Positions 32,920-40,507 of a stretch of 64,000 bases of DNA are shown here, one piece after another (the first letter of the stretch is position 1; the number at the start of each line of letters is the position of its first letter). The stretch is from Streptomyces griseocarneus (GTDB lineage: Bacteria > Actinomycetota > Actinomycetes > Streptomycetales > Streptomycetaceae). The notes below the pieces were generated by a model. The model made no database searches, was not told the DNA's origin, and saw only the letters and a program-made list of their open reading frames with translations. The position numbers and the translations under genes are program-made. The stretch lies in contig NZ_BNBL01000001.1 in NCBI RefSeq assembly GCF_014655595.1, positions 908,310 to 972,309 on the forward strand, in the 5' to 3' direction.

Positions 32920-34292
32920 CCGCCGCCCTCCCCGCCCCCGCCGTCCGCAACCCGCTGACCGAGCGCTACCTCGCCTCACCCGCCGGCCGGGCCGCGCTGT
33001 GGCCCGAGGCCCCGGACCCGGCGCGGCTCGAGGCCGTGCACGGAGCGCTCGAGGACCGCTTCCTGACCCGCCCGGCCTTCCTGGAGGCGGCGGAGGCCGA
33101 GCGCCTGGAGAGCGACCTCAACGGCGTGCTGGACCTGCTCTTCTCCCTGCCCGACCGGCTCTTCGACGGCGACGCGCACGCCTTCGCCGCCGCGGTGGGG
33201 CTGCGCCCCGAACAGGCGCGGATCGCCCTGCGGCCGCCCGTACCGGAGCCCGCCCGGATCGGCCGCGCGGACCTCTACCACGACGGAAGCGACTTCCGGC
33301 TGCTGGAGTTCAACATCAGCAGCGCGCTCGGCGCGTTCGACACGCCCGAGCTCAACCGGCTGCTGCTGGAGGACGACAGGCTGGCCGGCTTCGCGGCGGA
33401 GGAACGCCTCACGTTCCCCGACACCGTCGGCGCGCTCGCCGGCGTCCTGCGCGCGGCGGCGAAGAACGCCGGACACGACGGGGACACCCCCACGGTCGCG
33501 CTCATGGACTGGTGGCCCGGCTACCGCAAGACGGAACCCAAGATCCGCGCGCTGGCCGCGCTGCTGGAGCGCTACGGCATCGAGGCCGTCCCCTGCCACA
33601 CGGGCCAAGTGCGGGAGACCGGCGGCCGGATCGTCGTCGACGGCCGCACCGTCGACGTCGTCCACCGCTACTTCACGCTCGGCGAGCTGACCGCCGACGC
33701 CGCCTGCGTCGCCCGCGCCGAGGAGCTCCTCGACGCCTTCGCGCGGTGCGGCACACCGGTGCTGTCCCCTCTGCGCACCTCCATGCACGGGAACAAGCGG
33801 GCGCTGGCCATGCTGTGGGAGGAGCGGTGCCGAAACACCTACGACCCCGCCGAACAGGCCCTGGTGGAACGGCTCCTGCCCTGGACGCACGAGCTCAGGC
33901 CCGGCCCCGCCACGGTCCGCGGGGAAGACGTGGACCTGCTCGCCCACTGCGCCCGGCACCGCGAGGACCTCGTCCTGAAGCCCTCCCACGGCCTCGGCGG
34001 CACCGGCACGCTTCTCGGCCGCAGCACCGGCGACCAGGAGTGGGCCGATGCCCTGGACCGGGCGGCGGCGGGCGGCTACATCGTGCAGGAACTGGTCACG
34101 CCCCGCCCCGAGCTCTTCCCCGGCCGGGACGAGGACGGCCCCTCCCTCTGGGCGCTCAACTGGGGCGCCTTCCTCATCGGCCGGCAGTACGCCGGCGCCT
34201 TCCTGCGGGGCCTGCCCGCCGGCCGCGCCGACGTGATCTCCTTCGACAACAAGGCCTACGCGGGCTGCGCCTTCCAGGCCGCCCGCGCCTGA
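32916..34292 (+). CDS. Circularly permuted ATP-grasp (glutathionylspermidine synthase-like)
   Basis: A 458-residue protein. It has the RxDLYHDGxxFRLLEFNISSALG block typical of glutathionylspermidine-synthase/CP-ATP-grasp type 2 proteins near residues 110-130 (parts: DLYHDGSDF, LLEFNISSAL), a central MDWWPGYRKTEPKI segment, NKRALAMLWEE, and the ATP-binding DLVLKPSHGLGGTGTLLG in the C-terminal third. It likely makes another amide bond, possibly to a polyamine or amino compound. Last gene of the operon, overlapping the previous one as ATGA. Three distinct ATP-grasp enzymes plus a GS-like ligase in one operon is unusual. Confidence 0.75.
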   Translation: MTAALPAPAVRNPLTERYLASPAGRAALWPEAPDPARLEAVHGALEDRFLTRPAFLEAAEAERLESDLNGVLDLLFSLPDRLFDGDAHAFAAAVGLRPEQARIALRPPVPEPARIGRADLYHDGSDFRLLEFNISSALGAFDTPELNRLLLEDDRLAGFAAEERLTFPDTVGALAGVLRAAAKNAGHDGDTPTVALMDWWPGYRKTEPKIRALAALLERYGIEAVPCHTGQVRETGGRIVVDGRTVDVVHRYFTLGELTADAACVARAEELLDAFARCGTPVLSPLRTSMHGNKRALAMLWEERCRNTYDPAEQALVERLLPWTHELRPGPATVRGEDVDLLAHCARHREDLVLKPSHGLGGTGTLLGRSTGDQEWADALDRAAAGGYIVQELVTPRPELFPGRDEDGPSLWALNWGAFLIGRQYAGAFLRGLPAGRADVISFDNKAYAGCAFQAARA

Positions 34293-34313
34293 CACCGTCC
34301 GGTGAGGGTGTCC

Positions 34314-34329
34314 GGGGCCATTCGGTCCC
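34314..34329. promoter_or_regulatory. OsdR/DevR-like box upstream of ppk2
   Basis: GGGGCC-ATTC-GGTCCC, close to the streptomycete dormancy-regulator consensus SGGGCCGATCGGCCCS. Its centre is about 50 nt before the start expected from a TAGCGT -10 at 34359-34364, a typical activator position. Confidence 0.5.
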
Positions 34330-34390
34330 TCCGGAGCGAGCCCGCCACGTCCGCGTCGTAGCGTGGGGTGAGGGCACGGAGGCGATGACA

Positions 34391-35203
34391 GTGGCCGACG
34401 GGAAGACGACCGGGCGTTTGCCGCGAGCGGTCTACGAGCGCGAGCTGCGGCGGCTTCAGCTGGAGCTGGTCAAGCTCCAGGAATGGGTGCGGTCCGAGGG
34501 CGCGCGGCTCGTCGTCGTGTTCGAGGGACGTGACGCGGCAGGCAAGGGGAGCACGATCAAACGGGTCACCGAGCACCTGAACCCGCGCGCCGCCCGGATC
34601 GTGGCCCTTCCCGTTCCCACGGACCGGGAGCGGACGCAGTGGTACTTCCAGCGCTACGTGGCCCAGTTGCCGGCCGCCGGTGAGATCGTCCTGTTCGACC
34701 GCAGCTGGTACAACCGTGCCGGTGTCGAAAGGGTGATGGACTTCTGCACCGAGGCGGAGTACGCGCTCTTCCTCCGCCAGTGCCCCGTCTTCGAGCGGCT
34801 CCTGGTCGACGACGGGATCATGCTCCGCAAGTACTGGTTCTCGGTCAGTGACACGGTGCAGGAACAGCGGTTCCGTGACCGGCTGGAGGATCCGAGACGA
34901 CGCTGGAAGCTGTCGGCGATGGACCTGGAGTCGATCACGCGATGGGAGGCGTACTCCCGGGCCAAGGACGAGATGTTCCGGCACACCGACACCCCCGAGT
35001 CGCCGTGGCACGTCGTCGAGAGCGACCACAAACGCTCGGCCCGCATCAACATGATCAGCCACCTGCTGTCGACCGTGCCCTACCACGCCGTGCCCGGCCC
35101 CGACCTCGAACTCCCGCCGAGACCGCCCTCCACCGGATACCGGCGGCCTCCCCGGGACCGGCAACGACATGTGCCCGACGCGGCGGCAGAGCTCGCCGAA
35201 TAG
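34391..35203 (+). CDS. ppk2: Polyphosphate kinase 2 (PPK2, class I)
   Basis: A 270-residue P-loop kinase. The Walker A region is GRDAAGKGSTIKR (about residues 46-58), Walker B is FDRSWYNRAGVERVM, and the lid module is FRDRLEDPRRRWKLSAMD. This is the full PPK2 signature; it phosphorylates nucleoside diphosphates from polyphosphate or the reverse. The start is GTG at 34391, because the GGAGG at 34378-34382 is 8 nt from it; ATG at 34385 is only 2 nt away. It is monocistronic, with an OsdR/DevR-like palindrome upstream, next to Acg-type nitroreductase and FMN-binding genes, suggesting an energy role in dormancy or hypoxia. Confidence 0.92.
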   Translation: MADGKTTGRLPRAVYERELRRLQLELVKLQEWVRSEGARLVVVFEGRDAAGKGSTIKRVTEHLNPRAARIVALPVPTDRERTQWYFQRYVAQLPAAGEIVLFDRSWYNRAGVERVMDFCTEAEYALFLRQCPVFERLLVDDGIMLRKYWFSVSDTVQEQRFRDRLEDPRRRWKLSAMDLESITRWEAYSRAKDEMFRHTDTPESPWHVVESDHKRSARINMISHLLSTVPYHAVPGPDLELPPRPPSTGYRRPPRDRQRHVPDAAAELAE

Positions 35204-35248
35204 GCGGCAGCCGGGCCCGGACCGCGGGAGGCGCTGCCCGGGGCCTGC

Positions 35249-36247
35249 CTAAGGCTCGATGGCGAGGATGTCCTGGACGGGCCGCCGGGGCGTCGTGGGG
35301 CCGTGCGGTCCGTAGCCCAGGCGCAGGATCATCTGTACGTGGCCCGTGCCGGTGGCGGGGTCGCGGAGGGGCCAGCGCAGATCGGGCCATTCGAGGGCCT
35401 GGGTGGAGAACGAGGTGGCCAGGCCCTTCAGTGTGGCCAGCAGCAGGACGCGCTCCATGGCCTGCCCGGCGGTCAGCCAGTCCCGCGGAAGGTCGCCCGG
35501 CGTGCTGAGCACGGCCAGGTGGGGTTCCTTCTCGAAGGGCGTCGACCCGCGGTCGGAGGCCGGCTCGCCGCCGGAGAAGTCGCGCATGGGCGCTCCTCCA
35601 CCGTGCTTGCGGGGGCCGAAGGCGTACTCCGGGACACCGTCCGTCGCCGTGTCCGCCCCGGCGGCGCCGGTCCTGGTCCAGCGGGCCAGGTCCTCCCGGG
35701 CGGCGTCGTCGGTGAGGTTGCGGGCCTCGGCCTCCTCGGCGAGCTCCTGGACCCACCGCAGCTGCCAGGAGGCGGGGAACGCCAGGGTCGCGCCCTCCCG
35801 GTCCGCGGCGTCCACCAGGGCGGTCCGGAGGTTCTCGGGGATGCCGGTTTCGGCGAACGGGTACCGGCTGGTGTGCCGCTCGCGGACCGCCGGGTGGAGC
35901 AGCCCGAGGCCGGCGTCCTCCTCGTCACCCGGCGAGCTCGTGCCCACGGTCGCGAGCAGCGTCGCGTCGGAGGCGTCGGGCAGGAGCGCGACGTCGGGGT
36001 GCAGGCCCGCGTTCGCGAGGGCGACGCGAAGGTTGAACAGAGCGGCGCCGCACCCCAGGTGCAGGGCCCGGGTGTCGGGATCGGAGTGCGGCATGATCCG
36101 CCCGAAGTCGGCGTACAGCCGGAAGGTGCCGCTCCCGCGTGCGTAGCGGAACCGCCACGGCTGGGCGTTGTGCATGGACGGAGCGGCCGCCGCGCTCCTG
36201 ACCAGCTCTGCCACGCGGGCGTCGTCCAAGGCGGATGGTGCTGTCAC
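35249..36247 (-). CDS. Acg-family nitroreductase-fold protein
   Basis: A 332-residue protein related to mycobacterial Acg (Rv2032) and its streptomycete relatives. The N-terminal half has AAAAPSMHNAQPWRF (the FMN-region motif of nitroreductases) and LHLGCGAALFNLRVALA; the C-terminal half repeats the fold, ending in HVQMILRLGYGP. Acg-like proteins bind FMN within one chain but lack normal nitroreductase activity and may sequester flavin. In mycobacteria the gene is part of the DosR dormancy regulon. The start is GTG at 36247 with GGAGA upstream. It is divergent from the HTH/FMN-binding gene, sharing the palindrome at 36345. Confidence 0.85.
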   Translation of the reverse strand: MTAPSALDDARVAELVRSAAAAPSMHNAQPWRFRYARGSGTFRLYADFGRIMPHSDPDTRALHLGCGAALFNLRVALANAGLHPDVALLPDASDATLLATVGTSSPGDEEDAGLGLLHPAVRERHTSRYPFAETGIPENLRTALVDAADREGATLAFPASWQLRWVQELAEEAEARNLTDDAAREDLARWTRTGAAGADTATDGVPEYAFGPRKHGGGAPMRDFSGGEPASDRGSTPFEKEPHLAVLSTPGDLPRDWLTAGQAMERVLLLATLKGLATSFSTQALEWPDLRWPLRDPATGTGHVQMILRLGYGPHGPTTPRRPVQDILAIEP

Positions 36248-36344
36248 CGGAGTCTCCCTTCGGACGGTCCGGCTCGGTCGCCAGGGTCTCTTCCCATGGT
36301 CGCTCCGCGGCCCGCACCCGGCAGGGGCCGAGCGCCCCTCCTCG

Positions 36345-36362
36345 CGGGGCCGGCCGGCCCCG
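36345..36362. promoter_or_regulatory. 18-bp perfect palindrome, OsdR/DevR-like
   Basis: CGGGGCC-GGCC-GGCCCCG, a perfect palindrome between the divergent nitroreductase and HTH/FMN-binding genes. It fits the SGGGCC-N4-GGCCCS pattern of the dormancy regulator OsdR. The region also contains TCTGAT (36396-36401), a possible -10 for the rightward gene. Confidence 0.5.
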
Positions 36363-36451
36363 GGTGACCGGTCCCGCTGGTGGCACCGCTCGCGGTCTGA
36401 TCCCCTGGAGGGGAGGCGGCGGACAGGGCGACCGAGCGGAGGTGAACGGCC

Positions 36452-37135
36452 GTGGACGGCGAAGCACCGCGGCCCGGCGACCCGGCGGGCTCCTCTCCCC
36501 GCGAGGACACCGTGGCCGTCCGCAGCGCCCTGCGGCGCGCCCAGCTCGGGCTGACGGAGGAAGAGGTCGCGGGCCGGGCCGGCATGTCCCTGGCGTACCT
36601 GCGTCAGCTGGAGACGTTCAGCGGCGATTTCGACCCGGCCGCCGTCATGCGGCTGGCCGCCGCTCTCGAGATGTCGTACGAGGAGCTGACGCAGGGCCGC
36701 GGTGACGCTCCGCCCGGCCAGCGGGCGGCAGGTGCCCACCCCACGCTCATGCGGTTGTCGGAGCGTGAGTGCTGGGACAGGCTGGGCACGCACGGCATCG
36801 GTCGCCTGGGGCTGTCGGGAGATGCCGGCCCGGTGCTGCTGCCGGTCAATTTCCTGGTGGACGCCCGGACGATCGTCTACCGCACCGAGGCGGACGGCGC
36901 GGCGGCCGTCGCCTCCGGGACCCGGATCGCGTTCGAGACCGATCACCTCGACGAACAGCGTGCCAGCGGCTGGAGCGTCCTGGTGACGGGCACCGCGGAC
37001 CGCATCACCGATGCCGGAGCGGTGCGCGTGCTCAGCGAGCGACCGGGGGCGCGGCCCTGGCCGGGAGGCAGACGTGATGTCTGGGTCCGTATCGTGCCGG
37101 ACCAGGTGAGCGGCCGGGCCATCCGCGCCGTGTGA
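36452..37135 (+). CDS. XRE HTH + pyridoxamine-phosphate-oxidase-like FMN-binding protein
   Basis: A 227-residue two-domain protein. Residues about 23-85 form a Cro/C1-type HTH (RAQLGLTEEEVAGRAGMSLAYLRQLE, here shown only in part as GLTEEEVAGRAGMS). Residues about 100-227 form an FMN-binding split barrel of the PNPOx/Rv0080 type (RLGLSGDAGPVLLPVNFLV, VASGTRIAFETDHLD, GWSVLVTGTA). The combination suggests a flavin- or redox-sensing regulator; in actinobacteria such genes are common in DosR/OsdR islands. GTG start at 36452 with CGGAGGTGA before it. Divergent from the Acg-type gene. Confidence 0.83.
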   Translation: MDGEAPRPGDPAGSSPREDTVAVRSALRRAQLGLTEEEVAGRAGMSLAYLRQLETFSGDFDPAAVMRLAAALEMSYEELTQGRGDAPPGQRAAGAHPTLMRLSERECWDRLGTHGIGRLGLSGDAGPVLLPVNFLVDARTIVYRTEADGAAAVASGTRIAFETDHLDEQRASGWSVLVTGTADRITDAGAVRVLSERPGARPWPGGRRDVWVRIVPDQVSGRAIRAV

Positions 37136-37169
37136 TGCCGTGGCGAGGCCGGCCGGCGCCGGCGTGGGG

Positions 37170-38036
37170 TCAGCCCGTCGCCAGGAGGACCGTGCCGACG
37201 AGCGCCAGGCCCGCGCCCGCCGCCTGGACCGTCTGCAGCTTCTCGCGCAGGACGCCGCGGGCGGCCAGGGCGGTGACCACGGGGTAGAGCGAGGCGAGCA
37301 CGGCGGCCACCGTGACGGGGCCGTTGTTCGCCGCGATGGAGTACGTGCCGTTGGCGGCCACGTCGGCCAGGCCGACGAAGGCGAGGGCGGGCAGGGCCGA
37401 GCGGATGCCGCTCCAGCCCTCCTCGGGCAGGGCCGGCGAGCCCCGGCGCACCGACGCCCAGAGCGCCCCGCCGCCCACCACCACGTTGCACACGCGCTGG
37501 ACGAACAGGGCGAGGAACAGCCCGGTCAGGTTGTGCGAGGCCTCGGCGATCAGGGCCATCACGGAGCCGAAGCCGAAGGCGGCGACGAGGGTGAGGATCA
37601 GCGTCTGGCGCTGGACCGGCGCGCCGCCCAGGCCGGGGCCGCTGGCGAGGACGACGCCGGCCACGGCCACGGCTATGCCCGCGAACTGCAGCAGTCCCGG
37701 ACGCTCGCCGAGCACCAGGCCCACGCCCAGCGGCACCGCCACCCCGCCCAGGGCGCCGAGCGGCGAGACGACGCCCATCGGCCCGAGGGCCAGCGCCCGG
37801 TAGAAGGCGAGCATCGCCGCGGGGCCCACGACGCCGGCCGCCACCGCGTACCAGAGCTGGGGGCCGGCCTCGGACCAGCCGCCGGTGGCGACGACGACCG
37901 CGCCCAGCGCGCCGACCGCGAGCAGCTGCGAGACGAGGACCACGGTCAGGGCGGGCATGCGCCGGGTGAGCAGCCCGCCGCCGAAGTCGGCCAGCCCCCA
38001 CAGGAGGCTGGTGGCCAGGGCGAAGACCGGTGTCAT
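37170..38036 (-). CDS. EamA-family (DMT) transporter
   Basis: A 288-residue membrane protein with ten hydrophobic segments in two EamA repeats (first half MTPVFALATSLLWGLADF to GVVLASG; second half LTLVAAFGFGSVMALI to LVGTVLLATG). It is a drug/metabolite transporter of unknown substrate. ATG at 38036 (MTPVFA) has GAGG about 10 nt upstream; an earlier in-frame ATG lies inside the palindrome region and is less likely. It diverges from an XRE-cupin regulator across a 108-nt region with a long dyad, suggesting regulation by that protein. Confidence 0.87.
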   Translation of the reverse strand: MTPVFALATSLLWGLADFGGGLLTRRMPALTVVLVSQLLAVGALGAVVVATGGWSEAGPQLWYAVAAGVVGPAAMLAFYRALALGPMGVVSPLGALGGVAVPLGVGLVLGERPGLLQFAGIAVAVAGVVLASGPGLGGAPVQRQTLILTLVAAFGFGSVMALIAEASHNLTGLFLALFVQRVCNVVVGGGALWASVRRGSPALPEEGWSGIRSALPALAFVGLADVAANGTYSIAANNGPVTVAAVLASLYPVVTALAARGVLREKLQTVQAAGAGLALVGTVLLATG

Positions 38037-38052
38037 GGGGGAGACCTCGCAG

Positions 38053-38088
38053 TACAGTGTGATGGACGGTGGCGTCCACGACACCGTA
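38053..38088. promoter_or_regulatory. Extended 36-bp imperfect palindrome between divergent genes
   Basis: TAC-A-GTGT-GA-TGGAC-N6-GTCCA-CG-ACAC-C-GTA: 12 of 15 half-site positions are symmetric about 38070/38071. It lies 17 nt from the EamA start and 57 nt from the XRE-cupin start. TAATAT at 38114-38119 is a good -10 for the rightward gene. Confidence 0.65.
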
Positions 38089-38144
38089 GTACACCCTGCT
38101 CAACTCTTACGAATAATATTTTGAACGGGACGGATCGGATCGAC

Positions 38145-38717
38145 GTGACGGACCTCGACCAGCTCACGCAGTCGCTCGCCCGCAACCTCAAGCGCTGGCG
38201 CGGGGAGCGCCATTTCACCCTCGACGCCCTCGCGGCCCGCTCGGGCGTCAGTCGCGGCATGATCATTCAGATCGAGCAGGCCCGTACGAACCCCAGCGTC
38301 GGCACCACGGTCAAGCTCGCCGACGCCCTGGGCGTCAGCATCACCACCCTCCTCGACTACGAGCAGGGCTCCCACGTCCGGCTCGTACCCCGGGAACAGG
38401 TGGTGCGCATGTGGTCCACCGAGGCGGGCAGCCACACCTCGCTGCTCGTCGGCACCGATGTGCGCGGCCCGCTCGAGCTGTGGGACTGGCGCATCATGCC
38501 CGGCGACGACAGCACCTCCGACCCCCACCCGGCGGGCACGGTCGAGATGCTGACCGTACGGTCCGGCCGGCTGACGCTCGTCGTCGACGGCGAGGAGCAC
38601 CAGGTCCCCGCCGGCACGTCGGCGACGTTCGAGGCGAACACCGCGCACGCCTACCGCAACGACGGCACCGAACCCGTCGAGATGACGATGGTCGTGGCCG
38701 TCCCGCCCGCCCGCTGA
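38145..38717 (+). CDS. XRE-family regulator with C-terminal cupin domain
   Basis: A 190-residue SutR/PuuR-like regulator. Residues about 5-65 form the HTH (LARNLKRWRGERHFTLDALA, ARSGVSRGMIIQIEQARTNPS); residues about 110-190 form a small cupin (SDPHPAGTVEMLTVRSGRL, VPAGTSATFEANTAHAYRN). Cupins in this family sense small molecules such as amino acids or polyamines. The start is GTG at 38145; a TTG at 38121 lacks a ribosome site. An AT-rich -10 (TAATAT) precedes it. It is expected to autoregulate and control the divergent EamA transporter through the palindrome at 38053. Confidence 0.85.
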   Translation: MTDLDQLTQSLARNLKRWRGERHFTLDALAARSGVSRGMIIQIEQARTNPSVGTTVKLADALGVSITTLLDYEQGSHVRLVPREQVVRMWSTEAGSHTSLLVGTDVRGPLELWDWRIMPGDDSTSDPHPAGTVEMLTVRSGRLTLVVDGEEHQVPAGTSATFEANTAHAYRNDGTEPVEMTMVVAVPPAR

Positions 38718-38721
38718 GCGC

Positions 38722-39216
38722 TCAGGCGGTCCGGACCCGCCGGGACACGTCGAGGGAGAGCGCCGTGGAGTGCTCGGCGAACCCCAGGCTCCGGTAGAGG
38801 CGTTCGGCGTCCGGCGTCGCGTGCAGGTCGACGCGGGTGACGCCCTGCCCGGCGAACCAGTCCAGCAGGGCCTCGGTGGTCGCGCGGGCCAGCCCCCGCC
38901 CGCGGTAGCGCGCGTCGGTGCACACCGTGAAGACGAACCCGAACCGCCCCGTGGGATGCTCCGGCGCGGGCAGCCGCTCCTCGACGCTGCCCACCGCACA
39001 GGCGGCCAGATGGGGCCCGCCCGCCCCGGCCGCCCCGTCCACGACGAACCCGCCGAGCCCCGGCCCGTCCGCCGCCAGCCGCCGCCGGGCGATCTCCACG
39101 GCGTCGCGCTCCCACGGGCCGGGCGAGTCGTGGCCGTCCATGTCGGCGAACATCAGCCTGCGCAGCCGGACGATCTCGGCGGCGTCCCCGGGGCGGGCCC
39201 GGCGTGTCGTGATCAT
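38722..39216 (-). CDS. GNAT-family N-acetyltransferase
   Basis: A 164-residue single GNAT domain. Motif A RYRGRGLARATTEALLDW binds acetyl-CoA; GFVFTVCTDARYRG precedes it and LHATPDAERLYRSLGF is motif B. The substrate is unknown. TAGCGT lies 6 nt before the ATG on the minus strand, fitting a leaderless transcript. It is convergent with the XRE-cupin gene with only 4 nt between stops. Confidence 0.87.
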   Translation of the reverse strand: MITTRRARPGDAAEIVRLRRLMFADMDGHDSPGPWERDAVEIARRRLAADGPGLGGFVVDGAAGAGGPHLAACAVGSVEERLPAPEHPTGRFGFVFTVCTDARYRGRGLARATTEALLDWFAGQGVTRVDLHATPDAERLYRSLGFAEHSTALSLDVSRRVRTA

Positions 39217-39286
39217 GGATCGACGCTAACGCACGGCCCGCCGGGGACACTTCGCGGCCGGGATCGCGGCCGGGGTCGCGGCCTCG

Positions 39287-39694
39287 TCAGCGCAGCCGGG
39301 GGATCTCGATCGCCGGGCAGCGGTCCATGACCATCAGCAGGCCCGCGTCGCGGGTGCGTTCGTACGCCCCCTCGTCGATCACGCCCAGCTGGAACCAGAC
39401 GGCCTCCGCGCCGATGGCGACCGCCTCGTCCGCGACGGCCCCGGCGAGCTCGGAGCGCACGAAGACGTCCACCACGTCGACGGGGAAGGGAATCTCGGCG
39501 AGGGAGGCGTACCCCTTCTCGCCGTGCACCGTCTCGGCCTTGGGGTGCACGGGCACGACGCGCTTGCCGTGGCGCTGCAGGACCTCGGCGACGCCGAAGG
39601 CCGGGCGCCGCTCGTTGGACGACAGGCCGACCACGGCCCAGGTGTCGCCGGTCCCCTCGATGATCTTCCGGATGATCCCCGGTTCTGCGTACAT
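39287..39694 (-). CDS. CoA-binding domain protein (YccU-like)
   Basis: A 135-residue Rossmann protein of the CoA_binding_2 family: WAVVGLSSNERRPAFGVAEVL at the N-terminus, VVPVHPKAETVHGEKGYASL, then VDVFVRSE and AVWFQLGVIDEGA, ending DRCPAIEIPRL. Homologues bind CoA; physiological role not established. Monocistronic, divergent from the YigZ gene. Confidence 0.88.
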   Translation of the reverse strand: MYAEPGIIRKIIEGTGDTWAVVGLSSNERRPAFGVAEVLQRHGKRVVPVHPKAETVHGEKGYASLAEIPFPVDVVDVFVRSELAGAVADEAVAIGAEAVWFQLGVIDEGAYERTRDAGLLMVMDRCPAIEIPRLR

Positions 39695-39746
39695 GCCCGC
39701 TCAACGACCCGCCCGGCCCGACCATTCCCGGGATCCGGCGACGATT

Positions 39747-39752
39747 TAGGCT
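39747..39752 (+). promoter_or_regulatory. Leaderless -10 box of the YigZ gene
   Basis: TAGGCT ends 6 nt before the ATG at 39759, so transcription should start at or next to the start codon. No Shine-Dalgarno is present upstream of that ATG, which supports a leaderless mRNA. Confidence 0.6.
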
Positions 39753-39758
39753 GGCGGG

Positions 39759-40382
39759 ATGCAGGAGTACCGGACGGTCGCGCGCGAGGGCGTGCACGAG
39801 ATCGAGATCAACAAGTCGCGCTTCATCTGCGCGCTCGCACCGGCCGCGACCGAGGAGGAGGCGCAGGCCTTCATCGCGCGCATCCGCAAGGAGCACCCGA
39901 CCGCCCGGCACCACTGCTGGGCCTACGTCATCGGCGCCGAGGGCTCCGTCCAGAAGGCGAGCGACGACGGCGAGCCGGGCGGCACCGCGGGCGTCCCCAT
40001 GCTGCAGATGCTGCTCCGGCGCGAGATGCGCTACGTCGTCGCCGTCGTCACCCGCTACTTCGGCGGCGTCAAGCTCGGCGCGGGCGGCCTCATCCGGGCG
40101 TACGGAGGAGCGGTCGGCGAGGCCCTCGACACCCTGGAGACGGTGACCCGCCGGCGCTTCCGGCTGGTGACCGTCACCGTCGACCACCAGCGCGCGGGCA
40201 AGCTGGAGAACGACCTGCGGGCCACCGGGCGGGCGGTGCGCGAGGTGAGCTACGGCGAGGGCGTACGGATCGAGGTCGGCCTGCCGGAGGCGGACCTGGC
40301 GGCGTTCCGCTCCTGGCTGGCCGACGCCACGGCCGGCACGGCGGTCCTCGAGCTCGGCGGCGAGGCCTACGGGGACGCCTGA
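39759..40382 (+). CDS. YigZ/IMPACT-family protein
   Basis: A 207-residue UPF0029/IMPACT protein. The N-terminal domain carries the family signature: INKSRFICALAPA, HHCWAYVIG, DDGEPGGTAGVPMLQML and VVTRYFGGVKLGAGGLIRAY. The C-terminal ferredoxin-like domain (about 140-207) has DUF1949-like sequence. Bacterial homologues are ribosome-associated or of unclear role; the eukaryotic relative regulates GCN2. Full length for the family. Confidence 0.92.
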   Translation: MQEYRTVAREGVHEIEINKSRFICALAPAATEEEAQAFIARIRKEHPTARHHCWAYVIGAEGSVQKASDDGEPGGTAGVPMLQMLLRREMRYVVAVVTRYFGGVKLGAGGLIRAYGGAVGEALDTLETVTRRRFRLVTVTVDHQRAGKLENDLRATGRAVREVSYGEGVRIEVGLPEADLAAFRSWLADATAGTAVLELGGEAYGDA

Positions 40383-40507
40383 ACCGAGCCCGTCCGCGCA
40401 CCGCCACCCTCCGCCAGCCGGCCTACGCTACCCCCCTGTTCCCGTGCGCGGGGAGCGTCGTACCGAGGCCGGCGGGGCGGGCCGCCGTGACCCCTAGTTT
40501 CACGGTC

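Noticed and set aside
36345..36362. Intrinsic terminator
   Set aside because: It has no loop (a pure palindrome) and lies between divergent starts, so an operator is the better reading.
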